DNA of 6,896 nt from Deltaproteobacteria bacterium (GCA_031278835.1 JAITJP010000225.1:1-6896), one strand, 5' to 3'; shown: positions 1 through 6,341, counted from the stretch's first letter. The notes: generated by a model from the letters alone, not told the origin. A program made the numbers and translations.

Positions 1-89
1 TTTTTTTAGCCACCAGGTTACTTTTGCGACCTTAGTTGGTTTATTTTCAATTAATAATTCTGAACTTGAGATGATAACCAATAAACTTG

Positions 90-108
90 GCTAAATAAGC
101 TATTTAGC
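90..108. repeat. Perfect short hairpin over the livM stop codon
   Basis: GCTAAATA (90-97) and TATTTAGC (101-108) form an 8-bp inverted repeat with a 3-nt loop that covers the livM TAG stop (100-102). No T run follows on the minus strand, so it is not a standard intrinsic terminator. It may protect the 3' end or weakly pause transcription. The remaining 89 bases to the window edge show no convincing gene start. Confidence 0.45.
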
Positions 109-1101
109 GGCTTCGGTCCATTTACGGACGCCAATTTTTCTAAAAATAGTTTTAAAAAGTTCCGATAAGCCGCCGGGGTAATAAATCATGACCAGGATCA
201 TCAATAAACCGTATAGAACTAGCCTAAGTTCCATGATGTCGGAGAGGGCCTGGATGGATTTGAGCTGTTCCATGGTGGGGATGATGATCAGGGCCGCGGC
301 CAGACCGCCCCAGAGACTGCCCCGACCGCCTATGTAGGAGATGACCATGATTTCCACGGTGGCCCGGGTGTGGAGGACCTGGGGCGTCAAAACCCCCACG
401 TAGTGGGCGAAAAACCAACCGATCAGCCCGGCGAAGGCGCAGCTGATGGTAAAATTCATGACCTTGTAAAAATTACTGTCAATGCCGCTTATGGCCGCGG
501 CTTCTTGGTCCTGGCCAATGGCCTGGAAGGCCAGTCCGGCCTTGGTCCTAACCAAAAGGCTCAGGATGACGTAACTGATGATGGACATGATGCCCATGGT
601 CAGTAAGTAGGGAAAATTGTCGGCTGACTTAAAAAGCAGGGGAATGGTTAAGCCGGTGGCCCCCCTGGTCATGGTGACCCAGTTCGAGGTGACGCTTAGC
701 ATGGCCATGGCCACGAACCAAGTCATACAAGCGGCGAAGATGCCGCCCAGGCGGATGGTCAGTAAACCCAGCAAAAGCCCTAAAATGGCCGAGGACAAGA
801 TGGCGAAAAACAGGCCTTCCCAGGGTCCGAAGCCCAGATGATAGGATAGACAGCCGGTCACGTAAGCGCCCAGGCCCATAAAGGCGGCGAAACCAAAGTT
901 AACGATGCCTATGTAACCGCTGGTGAAATCAAAAGCCATGGCCAGGGCCCCGTACATCAAGGCCGTGGTCAGGGTTTTAATCCAATACTCATTTTCGATA
1001 CCCATAACCAGGGGTACGCTGAGGATAACCACCAGTAAGCCCACCGGGCTAAAGCCTAAGCCACCTAAGGTCTGGCCAAAGGATTTTTTGGTGCTGTTCA
1101 T
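100..1101 (-). CDS. livM: LivM-like branched-chain amino acid ABC transporter permease
   Basis: This is the second inner-membrane permease subunit of a branched-chain amino-acid-type (HAAT family) ABC importer, 333 residues from the chosen start. Hydrophobic segments run through nearly the whole length. The LivM hallmark NFGFAAFMGLGAY lies at about residues 68-80. The coupling-loop region QDQEAAAISGID is at about 197-208, GGRGSLWGG at about 258-266, and the C-terminal YYPGGL at about 307-312. A longer frame starts at 1152 inside livH, but ATG 1101 is preferred: it has a GGGAGG ribosome binding site 5 nt upstream and begins 10 bp after the livH stop. The gene ends in TAG, with a second in-frame TAG two codons later. 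Family members carry leucine-like amino acids, but in accessory operons they also carry other amides and amino-acid derivatives, so the substrate is not set by the sequence. The family call is confident; the specificity is not. Confidence 0.93.
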   Translation of the reverse strand: MNSTKKSFGQTLGGLGFSPVGLLVVILSVPLVMGIENEYWIKTLTTALMYGALAMAFDFTSGYIGIVNFGFAAFMGLGAYVTGCLSYHLGFGPWEGLFFAILSSAILGLLLGLLTIRLGGIFAACMTWFVAMAMLSVTSNWVTMTRGATGLTIPLLFKSADNFPYLLTMGIMSIISYVILSLLVRTKAGLAFQAIGQDQEAAAISGIDSNFYKVMNFTISCAFAGLIGWFFAHYVGVLTPQVLHTRATVEIMVISYIGGRGSLWGGLAAALIIIPTMEQLKSIQALSDIMELRLVLYGLLMILVMIYYPGGLSELFKTIFRKIGVRKWTEAAK

Positions 1102-1106
1102 TTTGG

Positions 1107-1112
1107 CCTCCC
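1107..1112 (-). promoter_or_regulatory. Ribosome binding site of livM, overlapping the livH stop
   Basis: GGGAGG on the minus strand sits 5 nt before ATG 1101 and shares its first base with the livH TAG stop (1112-1114). It decides the livM start over the internal ATG at 1152 and suggests that ribosomes finishing livH reinitiate on livM. Confidence 0.85.
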
Positions 1113-2047
1113 TATTCCGAAGCGCTCTTAACCGCTTTGCCAAAGATGCCATTGGGCTTGATTAACAAGATGGCGATGATGACGGTTAAGCAGATAAATT
1201 CTTGGGAGCCGCTACCCAGGTATTGGCTTAAATAAGTGGTGGCAAAGGCCTCCAAAACCCCCAAGATGAGGCCCCCAACGATACTGCCGCCGATGCTGCC
1301 CATGCCCACCAGGATTAGAACAAACCAACTTTTGTAGAGAGGCATGGTGCCCATGAAGGCGAAGGCCGGGGTGACCGAGAGAAGGGAGGCCCCGGCGATG
1401 CCCGCCAAAAGGCCCGAGAGGGAAAAGACCAAAGTGTGTATGAAACCGAGATTAATGCCTACCAAGCTGGCCCCAACCTCGTCTTGACTAACGGCCCGGA
1501 TGGCCCGGCCGGTTCTGGTTTTGTTTAAAAACAAGACGAAACCCAGGATACTGATGAGGGCGATCAAAAAACCGATTAGCCTATCCGGGGGCAGGCCAAT
1601 TTTTAAAAACCAGTTTAAAAAATCGCCTCGCCACATCCGGGTAACCCCGCGGTATTTGCCGCCCCAGATAATCCTGGCTCCGTTTTGCAGAATTATGGAA
1701 ATACCTAAGGTCAGCAGAAAGGTATTCATCAACCACTGGCCTTTGCTTCGTTTTCTTAGGGCCCTAAACGAGGTCCTTTCAATGATGCCGGCCACCACGG
1801 CCACGCCCAGCCCGGCCCCGACTATGCAAAGTATTGGCGGAATGAAGATCGGCAGACCCAGTTTATTGGTGGCGTTTAAAATGAAATAGCCGAAAAAAGC
1901 CCCCAACATGTAAAATTCACCGTGGGCGAAGTTGGCGATGTTCATGACCCCGAAAACCAAGGCCAAACCAACGGCCATCAGAGAATACATCCCGCCTCGG
2001 AGAATAGCCGTGGACAAAAAGTCCCAAACCTCCCGTAAAACATCCAT
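1112..2047 (-). CDS. livH: LivH-like branched-chain amino acid ABC transporter permease
   Basis: This is the first membrane permease of the same HAAT-type ABC importer, 311 residues and close to the usual LivH length. The N-terminal signature GLALVFGVMNIANFAHGEF (about residues 27-45) is diagnostic of LivH. The segment TRTGRAIRAVSQDEVGASLVGIN (about 167-189) and VGMGSIGGSIVGG (about 247-259) match the loop expected to contact the ATPase, and KPNGIFG lies near the C-terminus. The start ATG at 2047 has a very strong AGGAGG site (2053-2058) 5 nt upstream. The TAG stop overlaps the livM ribosome binding site, which suggests translational coupling of the two permeases. A hairpin-bearing spacer separates it from the racemase gene. 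The ATPase (LivG, LivF) and periplasmic binding protein genes are not in the window. Confidence 0.94.
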   Translation of the reverse strand: MDVLREVWDFLSTAILRGGMYSLMAVGLALVFGVMNIANFAHGEFYMLGAFFGYFILNATNKLGLPIFIPPILCIVGAGLGVAVVAGIIERTSFRALRKRSKGQWLMNTFLLTLGISIILQNGARIIWGGKYRGVTRMWRGDFLNWFLKIGLPPDRLIGFLIALISILGFVLFLNKTRTGRAIRAVSQDEVGASLVGINLGFIHTLVFSLSGLLAGIAGASLLSVTPAFAFMGTMPLYKSWFVLILVGMGSIGGSIVGGLILGVLEAFATTYLSQYLGSGSQEFICLTVIIAILLIKPNGIFGKAVKSASE

Positions 2048-2073
2048 TGATTCCTCCTAGAGGCCCACCCTCA

Positions 2074-2098
2074 CTTCCAAATGGCTCAATTTTGGAAG
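2074..2098. repeat. Hairpin in the leader just upstream of livH
   Basis: CTTCCAAA (2074-2081) and TTTGGAAG (2091-2098) pair perfectly over 8 bp around a 9-nt loop. The stem ends 15 nt upstream of the livH AGGAGG site (2053-2058). It lacks a following T run. It could influence livH translation or mark an mRNA processing point between the racemase and the transporter. Confidence 0.45.
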
Positions 2099-2120
2099 AT
2101 TAGGATCAAAACAATCAAAG

Positions 2121-2158
2121 AAGCTTTTGAGCTAAAATATATTTAAGTCAAAAAGCTT
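2121..2158 (-). terminator. AT-rich hairpin after the racemase gene, possible weak terminator
   Basis: On the minus strand AAGCTTTTTGA (from 2158) pairs with TCAAAAGCTT (to 2121) with one bulged T, about 27 nt after the racemase stop. The loop contains the AT palindrome AAATATATTT. The 3' flank (CTTTGATTGTTTTGATC) is T-rich but interrupted and the stem is AT-rich, so termination would be partial at best. This is a candidate for lowering livHM transcription relative to the racemase. Confidence 0.3.
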
Positions 2159-2184
2159 AAAAGGCCATAGATTTTAGGCATTTT

Positions 2185-2973
2185 TTAAATATGCCCGTAG
2201 TAATCCCGATGGGCCACCACCGACCAAGCGTGATCGAGCAGAGTGCCCCAGCTCCAAACGGGCAGATCCAGCTCCCTTTGGATGGCCCTGGCGAACATCT
2301 GCATGCCGGTGCACTCAAGCATGATGGCCCCGATGGCCGGGTATTTGGCCTTAAATTCTTTGCAGATCCGGATCATGTCCCTTTCGGCCTGGTCATAGTC
2401 GGCCTCGGGCACGGCCGGTCTTTTTTCGTGATCCCAGAGCTTGTCAAACTCGGGGCAGCCGTACTCATCCTGGGCCCCGGCCAGGCGGTAATTGGAACCC
2501 ACGGTAATGCCCACGTTGGCCAGGTGCTGGTCGGTCAAAAACCTTTTTTGAGCGCAAACGATACCGACTTCTTTTTTTGGCCCAATGACTTGTTGAATGA
2601 AAGGGACTTGCAATAAACTTGACATAAAGGCGGGCACCTCGATGGCCCCGGCCACGTCCTTTTGAAAGTAGGCGAAATAGCCACATTCGGCGGCCACGGC
2701 CCGGCAACCCATGCGCTCAAGTTTTTGAGCGGCCCGAATGATCGGCTGGCGACAAGGGGTTTTGTCTTGTTCCCAAACCAAGGTGTAATTGTCCACGCCC
2801 TCGGCGATCTCATACTGAATGGGATAGCCCCAGGCGCTGGCGTTTCTGACGTCGCCGGGAAAACCGGGATAGGCGTCATCCAAGACCATGATCCCCAAAC
2901 CCATGCCATAGCAGGTGTGGTTTTTGCGGGTGACCATGCGCTTAATCTTCAGATCTCGTTGTTTTTCCCACAT
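2185..2973 (-). CDS. Aspartate/glutamate racemase-family protein
   Basis: This is a 262-residue cytoplasmic protein of the Asp/Glu/hydantoin racemase superfamily, whose members use two cysteines for acid-base chemistry at an alpha-carbon or for cis-trans isomerisation (maleate isomerase group). Both expected cysteines are visible: C97 in AAECGYF and C221 in MLECTGMQMFA, about one domain apart as in two-lobed racemases. The length is slightly above that of a typical aspartate racemase because of a charged N-terminal stretch before MGLGIMVLDD. The start ATG 2973 is supported by GGAGG (2981-2985) with a 7-nt spacer. It lies 137 bp upstream of livH and 616 bp downstream of the mttB-like gene, so it may have its own promoter in that gap. 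Possible roles are racemising an imported amino acid or an amino acid released from an opine. The exact substrate cannot be read from the sequence. Confidence 0.85.
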   Translation of the reverse strand: MWEKQRDLKIKRMVTRKNHTCYGMGLGIMVLDDAYPGFPGDVRNASAWGYPIQYEIAEGVDNYTLVWEQDKTPCRQPIIRAAQKLERMGCRAVAAECGYFAYFQKDVAGAIEVPAFMSSLLQVPFIQQVIGPKKEVGIVCAQKRFLTDQHLANVGITVGSNYRLAGAQDEYGCPEFDKLWDHEKRPAVPEADYDQAERDMIRICKEFKAKYPAIGAIMLECTGMQMFARAIQRELDLPVWSWGTLLDHAWSVVAHRDYYGHI

Positions 2974-3113
2974 AGATATTCCTCCAATAATCCTGATGTT
3001 TCAAGGCTTTAAAACAATCTTTCGTCATTATCTAAAGTAATTTTGTGGCCAAAATTAAACAGTAGTCTCAAAAAAATTGATTATTTTTTGACCTTTTTGC
3101 TAGTTTATAAAGT

Positions 3114-3127
3114 TTTTGGGCCCAAAA
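3114..3127. repeat. 14-bp perfect palindrome, copy 1
   Basis: TTTTGGGCCCAAAA is its own reverse complement. With one or two preceding bases (GTTTTTGGGCCCAAAA from 3112) it is repeated exactly 70 bp away at 3182-3197. It is upstream of the racemase gene (centre about 148 bp from its ATG) and looks like a dimeric-regulator operator, though that role is inferred. Confidence 0.55.
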
Positions 3128-3140
3128 TTTATCCTGACGC

Positions 3141-3180
3141 CTCGAAACGGACCGCTTTTGGCGGTTTTATAGGTTTCGAG
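3141..3180. repeat. Nested hairpin between the twin palindromes
   Basis: CTCGAAAC (3141-3148) pairs with GTTTCGAG (3173-3180). Inside it ACCGC (3151-3155) pairs with GCGGT (3161-3165) around TTTTG. No T run follows on either strand, so a terminator is unlikely. Its central placement between the two 14-bp palindromes suggests one combined regulatory or structural unit. Confidence 0.5.
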
Positions 3181-3183
3181 TGT

Positions 3184-3197
3184 TTTTGGGCCCAAAA
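3184..3197. repeat. 14-bp perfect palindrome, copy 2
   Basis: This is the second identical copy of TTTTGGGCCCAAAA, with the same GT extension on its left side (3182). The spacing to copy 1 is 70 bp centre to centre, with a nested hairpin between them. Paired sites of this kind are often bound cooperatively by a regulator; that is inference. Confidence 0.55.
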
Positions 3198-3492
3198 GTC
3201 GTCCCGGCTTTAGGAAAACCAAATACCCTTTAACTTAGCCATTACCCTAAAAAAACAGTCCTGGACACCGCTGGGTAAGAAAAAAAATTCAAAGGGCTTT
3301 TTTGTGATTGTTATTTAATCTTAACAGGATAACCGAGCCGAAGATAGAAAAAATCGGACAAGCCTCGGTATCTTTGAGCCATCTCGATTAAAAAAATTCC
3401 GGCTCCAGAGGATCATTTAAAATGAGCCAAGCGATCTTAATTAGGCTATGAAAATAGCTATTAACCACTTAATTAGCTGAGGGTTTTCTTTT

Positions 3493-3548
3493 AGGCCTCG
3501 GTTCAGCTGGCTTAAAATTTCGGGAATTTTAAGCCAAGGCCGAGGCCT
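3493..3548. repeat. Long two-tier hairpin downstream of the mttB-like gene
   Basis: The outer arms AGGCCTCGG (3493-3501) and CCGAGGCCT (3540-3548) and the inner arms GGCTTAAAATT (3509-3519) and AATTTTAAGCC (3525-3535) are both perfect, giving 20 bp of stem with a small internal loop and a 5-nt apex. It begins 41 nt after the mttB-like stop. On the minus strand the 3' flank is AAAAGAAAACCC rather than T-rich, so it is not a canonical intrinsic terminator. It may be an mRNA 3'-end stabiliser, a Rho-linked end or a REP-like element. Confidence 0.6.
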
Positions 3549-3589
3549 TTAAAAAAAAATCTTGGCCCGACTTCGTCAGAAATTTTTAA

Positions 3590-5017
3590 CTATCCCAGGA
3601 GCTTCTTTTCCCACTTGGCCAGATCATCCAAGATAGGTTTATCCAAAGCCGGAACGACGTGCTCGTTTACGGCCTTATTGATGGTGGCCAGGATCTTTTC
3701 CCGGACCTCGGACTTATCGGGGTTTTTCATCTTGCGGCTAAAAAGCTTGGAATAAAAAACCGAGCGAAAGCGCTTGGCCGTGTGGGCCTCGGTGACGTAA
3801 CTGCCTCCGGGGCCGATCTTTTCGATTAGAGGCAGGGCCAAGGTCTCTTCATTGACCGGGCCCACGCCGCGGGCGTAAACCTTAAGGCCTTCGATAAGGT
3901 CATCGCACAAAACCACGGCCTCCGGGGCCACGGAATTGCAATGATCCAAAACCCCGATGTCGTGTATCAAATTAGCCTTGGAAAGGGTGGTGGACATGAC
4001 TTCCATGGTCAGCTCGGTCACGGCCTGCTCATCCAAAAATTTGGCGTCCGAGCAGCCGGCCGTGCCGTAAAAAGGAATACCCAGATAGGAAGAAATCTCC
4101 GCCCCGGCCGCCACCAATAGGTGGAATTCATAGGCCCCATAGCTGCCAACCGTGGTTTTCATGTCCAGTATCGAGGGCATATGGCCATAAATAATGGGCG
4201 CTCCCGGGGAGATCAGTTGGGTCAAAACCAGGCCCATCAAAAATTCACTGTGCCCCTGGGCCAAACTGGCCGGCATGCTCATGGGCGAGGTGCCGCCCAT
4301 CATGGAGTAGGGCATGTAAACGACCGGAATCCGGTTTTCGGCCGATATCCAAAGCTTTTCCGTGCTTTCGACCGGGTGGGTTCTGGGCGGAATGGGTTCG
4401 CAATAGTTGAAAACAAAGGGCTTTTCTTGCAAATTTTTGAGCCCGCCGGCCACGATTGAGGCTATTTCCACGCAATCGTACAAAGACGACACGTCATTGG
4501 TGGAAAAGTTGGTGACCTTGTCAAAGTTTCTAAGGGTGTCCAAAAGGGTTATTTGGGTCTGGATCTCGGGCTTAACGTCGCTGCTCATGCCCACCGAGAG
4601 AACGAAACTGATGTTTTCCAGATAGGAAGCCAGCTGACACATGAGCTTATTGTCTTGCCGTAAAAAGGGCCTGGCCTGCCCGGTGAAGGGGTCGAGTATT
4701 TCCAGCTGATCCGAGTGGGTGCCGTAAAAAACTTGATGGCCCCCGGGGCTGATCTCCAAATAAGGAGTCCCGTCGCGGCGATAGAGATTTAAGCTCTTGG
4801 GAACCGTCTCCAGGGCTTTGTTGACCATCTCCTCGCTGATCCTGACCAGGTCACCATCGATCTTGGCCCCGTGCTTGGCGAAAAGTTCCAAGGCCCTTTG
4901 ACCGCCCACCCGGGACCCAGATTTACTAAGTAAATGAAGGGCGGCCTCGTGAATTTTCACGATATTTTCCCGGCTCAGTATTTCAAAAAATACCTGCCTG
5001 TTCGTTCCAAAACTCAT
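3590..5017 (-). CDS. MttB-superfamily (trimethylamine methyltransferase-like) corrinoid methyltransferase, without internal amber codon
   Basis: A 475-residue cytoplasmic protein of the trimethylamine methyltransferase superfamily (TIM barrel), close to the usual length. Visible family features include an N-terminal helical region (LLSKSGSRVGGQRALELFAKHGA, about 30-52), VFYGTHSD (about 96-103), the GGTSPMSMPA loop (about 241-250), GCSDAKFLDEQA (about 321-332) and the C-terminal YSKLFSRKM and SEVREKI segments. The reading frame has no internal TAG, so it is not a pyrrolysine-type MttB. Characterised members of that kind (MtgB and relatives) demethylate glycine betaine or similar quaternary amines onto a corrinoid protein. 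No corrinoid protein gene lies in the window, so a partner must be encoded elsewhere. ATG 5017 is chosen because AGGGGAG lies 7 nt upstream; the longer frame needs a TTG at 5050 that has no ribosome binding site and lies inside a hairpin. The stop is TAG. The substrate is unknown. Confidence 0.88.
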   Translation of the reverse strand: MSFGTNRQVFFEILSRENIVKIHEAALHLLSKSGSRVGGQRALELFAKHGAKIDGDLVRISEEMVNKALETVPKSLNLYRRDGTPYLEISPGGHQVFYGTHSDQLEILDPFTGQARPFLRQDNKLMCQLASYLENISFVLSVGMSSDVKPEIQTQITLLDTLRNFDKVTNFSTNDVSSLYDCVEIASIVAGGLKNLQEKPFVFNYCEPIPPRTHPVESTEKLWISAENRIPVVYMPYSMMGGTSPMSMPASLAQGHSEFLMGLVLTQLISPGAPIIYGHMPSILDMKTTVGSYGAYEFHLLVAAGAEISSYLGIPFYGTAGCSDAKFLDEQAVTELTMEVMSTTLSKANLIHDIGVLDHCNSVAPEAVVLCDDLIEGLKVYARGVGPVNEETLALPLIEKIGPGGSYVTEAHTAKRFRSVFYSKLFSRKMKNPDKSEVREKILATINKAVNEHVVPALDKPILDDLAKWEKKLLG

Positions 5018-5024
5018 CTCAAAA

Positions 5025-5030
5025 CTCCCC
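5025..5030 (-). promoter_or_regulatory. Ribosome binding site of the mttB-like gene
   Basis: GGGGAG (preceded by A) on the minus strand lies 7 nt before ATG 5017. It decides the start: the upstream TTG at 5050 has no purine-rich site ahead of it and is buried in the 5041-5065 stem. Confidence 0.8.
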
Positions 5031-5040
5031 TGGAGCGCCC

Positions 5041-5065
5041 TCTTGGCCAAACCAGTTGGCCAAGA
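5041..5065. repeat. Stem-loop upstream of the mttB-like gene
   Basis: TCTTGGCCAA (5041-5050) pairs perfectly with TTGGCCAAGA (5056-5065) over 10 bp with a 5-nt loop; each arm also contains the palindrome TTGGCCAA. It sits 10 nt upstream of the mttB-like ribosome binding site, in the 85-bp spacer after the opine dehydrogenase gene. It has no T tract, so it is more likely an mRNA processing or stability element than a terminator. Confidence 0.55.
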
Positions 5066-5080
5066 TAGCGATCCGATTAA

Positions 5081-5097
5081 GGCTCAAAGCAAGAGCC
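5081..5097. repeat. Short stem-loop just after the opine dehydrogenase stop
   Basis: GGCTC (5081-5085) pairs with GAGCC (5093-5097) around a 7-nt loop, 5 nt after the TAA stop (5103-5105) in the reading direction. Together with the stem at 5041-5065 it makes a tandem hairpin pair filling the intercistronic spacer. Confidence 0.4.
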
Positions 5098-5102
5098 AAA
5101 AC

Positions 5103-6341
5103 TTACTTGGCTTTGTAAAGGCCTTCGTTTAAGTATTTCAGTAACTCGTCTTTGCCCAGATGACCGATGCCCAGATAGTCGAGGGTGTAGCCGCTTTGAT
5201 AAAAATCTTTCTCGGCCATGACCGAGGCCAAGGTGATCATGGAATCGATGACCGGGGTGGGGACGCCGTATTTTTTGCCCAGCTCGTGGTAAACGTGGCA
5301 ACCCACCGGGATGTCCTCGGTGATGTAGCGGTTATGGATGGTAAAGGGCCCGGTGCCAAACTGGATGGGATCTTGCTCCTCGAAGGGGATGACATAGTCT
5401 TTGCCCATGTATTCCTGGCCCAGCAAGTTTTCCCGGCTGAAAAAGTCTTTGGGATCGTATTTTTGGATGCCCACGCCCATGGCCTCGGCCAAGGCGCTTT
5501 GTTCCTGATAGAACTTTAACTGGACCCGGCTGATGGAAGGGCAGTAGGCGTGGGAGTAAATGGAGAACTTGGTTTTCTCGTCGCCAAAAACCACCCCGTA
5601 GTTTTCCATGGTGCCGACGCCCAAGATGACCCCGGGGCAATGGAGAACCGGGTTAACGTTAGAAAAACCGGTGTCCATGACGGTCTGGCCACCAATAACG
5701 CCGTCCCCGCCGTTTACGCCGTCAAAGGCCCCGATAAACTTACTGCTGGCCAAAAAAGTGGCCTGATCGGTTGTTGGCAGGGCGGCCCCCCGTAAGGTGA
5801 TGGCCCGATAATAGACCCTAATACTGGGCAAGATGACCCCGCCCTTGATATCGACCCGGCTGCCGTAAGGAGAGCTCGACCAGCCGCCCACGATGATTTT
5901 TTTGTCAAGACCTTTTTCCCGAAGCATTTTTCGAAGAATCAGGCTGCCAAAATTGTCAGGGATGATGTGAACGATCTGCCCGTCTTCCAAGGCCGGGATA
6001 AGCTTTTCAAAGAAAGGCACGTGCCCCAAGGCCGGGGTGGCCACGATGATGATTCCGGCCCCTTTGACGGCTTGGGCCACGTCGGTCGTGACCAGATCAT
6101 ATTTGGCCTGGCCAACCCTGGAAAAGCCGTACAGGTTAAGCTGTTCGCCATAGAACTTGACCCCGCCTCTTTCAACCCCAAACAAAGTTTTTTCGGCAAA
6201 GGGCTCCAAATCGCAGATTCTAACCTTGGCCCCGGCCAAAGCGCTGTCGGCCGAAACGGCCTTGGCCACGGCCCCGCCGCCCAAAACCGCTATGGGTTTT
6301 TCTTTCAAATACGAGAGGTCACTTTTTACGCTATCGGTCAT
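5103..6341 (-). CDS. NAD(P)-dependent opine (octopine/nopaline) dehydrogenase-family protein
   Basis: A 412-residue cytoplasmic oxidoreductase of the octopine/nopaline dehydrogenase family, which reversibly couples an amino acid and a 2-keto acid into a secondary-amine opine using NAD(P)H. The N-terminal Rossmann domain begins with AVLGGGAVAKA (about residues 18-28), and the acidic residue ending the second strand is D44 in VRICD. The C-terminal octopine-dehydrogenase domain carries the likely catalytic histidine H234 in NVNPVLHCPG and the highly typical RYITEDIP...GVPTPVIDSMITLAS block (about 338-373), whose E342/D343 correspond to the family's catalytic acidic site. ATG 6341 has GGAG (6349-6352) 7 nt upstream. 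It is the first gene of the run, 85 bp ahead of the mttB-like gene and probably co-transcribed with it. The fingerprint is GxGxxA instead of GxGxxG, and a glycine-rich stretch (208-218) precedes the active site. Synthesis versus opine breakdown cannot be decided from sequence; the adjacent importer favours breakdown. Confidence 0.87.
   Translation of the reverse strand: MTDSVKSDLSYLKEKPIAVLGGGAVAKAVSADSALAGAKVRICDLEPFAEKTLFGVERGGVKFYGEQLNLYGFSRVGQAKYDLVTTDVAQAVKGAGIIIVATPALGHVPFFEKLIPALEDGQIVHIIPDNFGSLILRKMLREKGLDKKIIVGGWSSSPYGSRVDIKGGVILPSIRVYYRAITLRGAALPTTDQATFLASSKFIGAFDGVNGGDGVIGGQTVMDTGFSNVNPVLHCPGVILGVGTMENYGVVFGDEKTKFSIYSHAYCPSISRVQLKFYQEQSALAEAMGVGIQKYDPKDFFSRENLLGQEYMGKDYVIPFEEQDPIQFGTGPFTIHNRYITEDIPVGCHVYHELGKKYGVPTPVIDSMITLASVMAEKDFYQSGYTLDYLGIGHLGKDELLKYLNEGLYKAK

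Larger units (their letters stand above)
2974..3589. other. 616-bp non-coding gap between the mttB-like and racemase genes
   Basis: No open frame with a ribosome binding site was found here on either strand. The racemase ribosome binding site (GGAGG, 2981-2985) occupies its left end. The gap holds a long two-tier hairpin (3493-3548), two identical 14-bp palindromes (3114-3127, 3184-3197) flanking a further hairpin (3141-3180), an ACCGAG/CTCGGT inverted repeat (3332-3337 and 3364-3369), and a GCTAT-GAAA-ATAGC mini-hairpin with TTAATTAG direct repeats (about 3437-3477). A GATAAT hexamer on the minus strand (3027-3032) could be a -10 box for the racemase, but no good -35 box lies at the right distance. 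I recognise no known riboswitch or small RNA. Confidence 0.7.

Noticed and set aside
1102..1152. Longer livM start at ATG 1152, overlapping livH by 41 bp
   Set aside because: There is no ribosome binding site before 1152, whereas ATG 1101 has GGGAGG at ideal spacing and fits the usual LivM N-terminus.
3027..3032. Sigma-70 -10 box (GATAAT) for the racemase gene
   Set aside because: No acceptable -35 hexamer lies 16-18 bp upstream, so it was not listed as a promoter.
3246..3266. Intrinsic terminator on the minus strand: CAGCGG...CTG followed by seven T
   Set aside because: The T run is good, but only 3 bp of stem can be formed before it, so there is no real terminator hairpin.
5018..5050. TTG start at 5050 adding 11 residues to the MttB homologue
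   Set aside because: It lacks a ribosome binding site and lies within the 5041-5065 stem; ATG 5017 has AGGGGAG 7 nt upstream.
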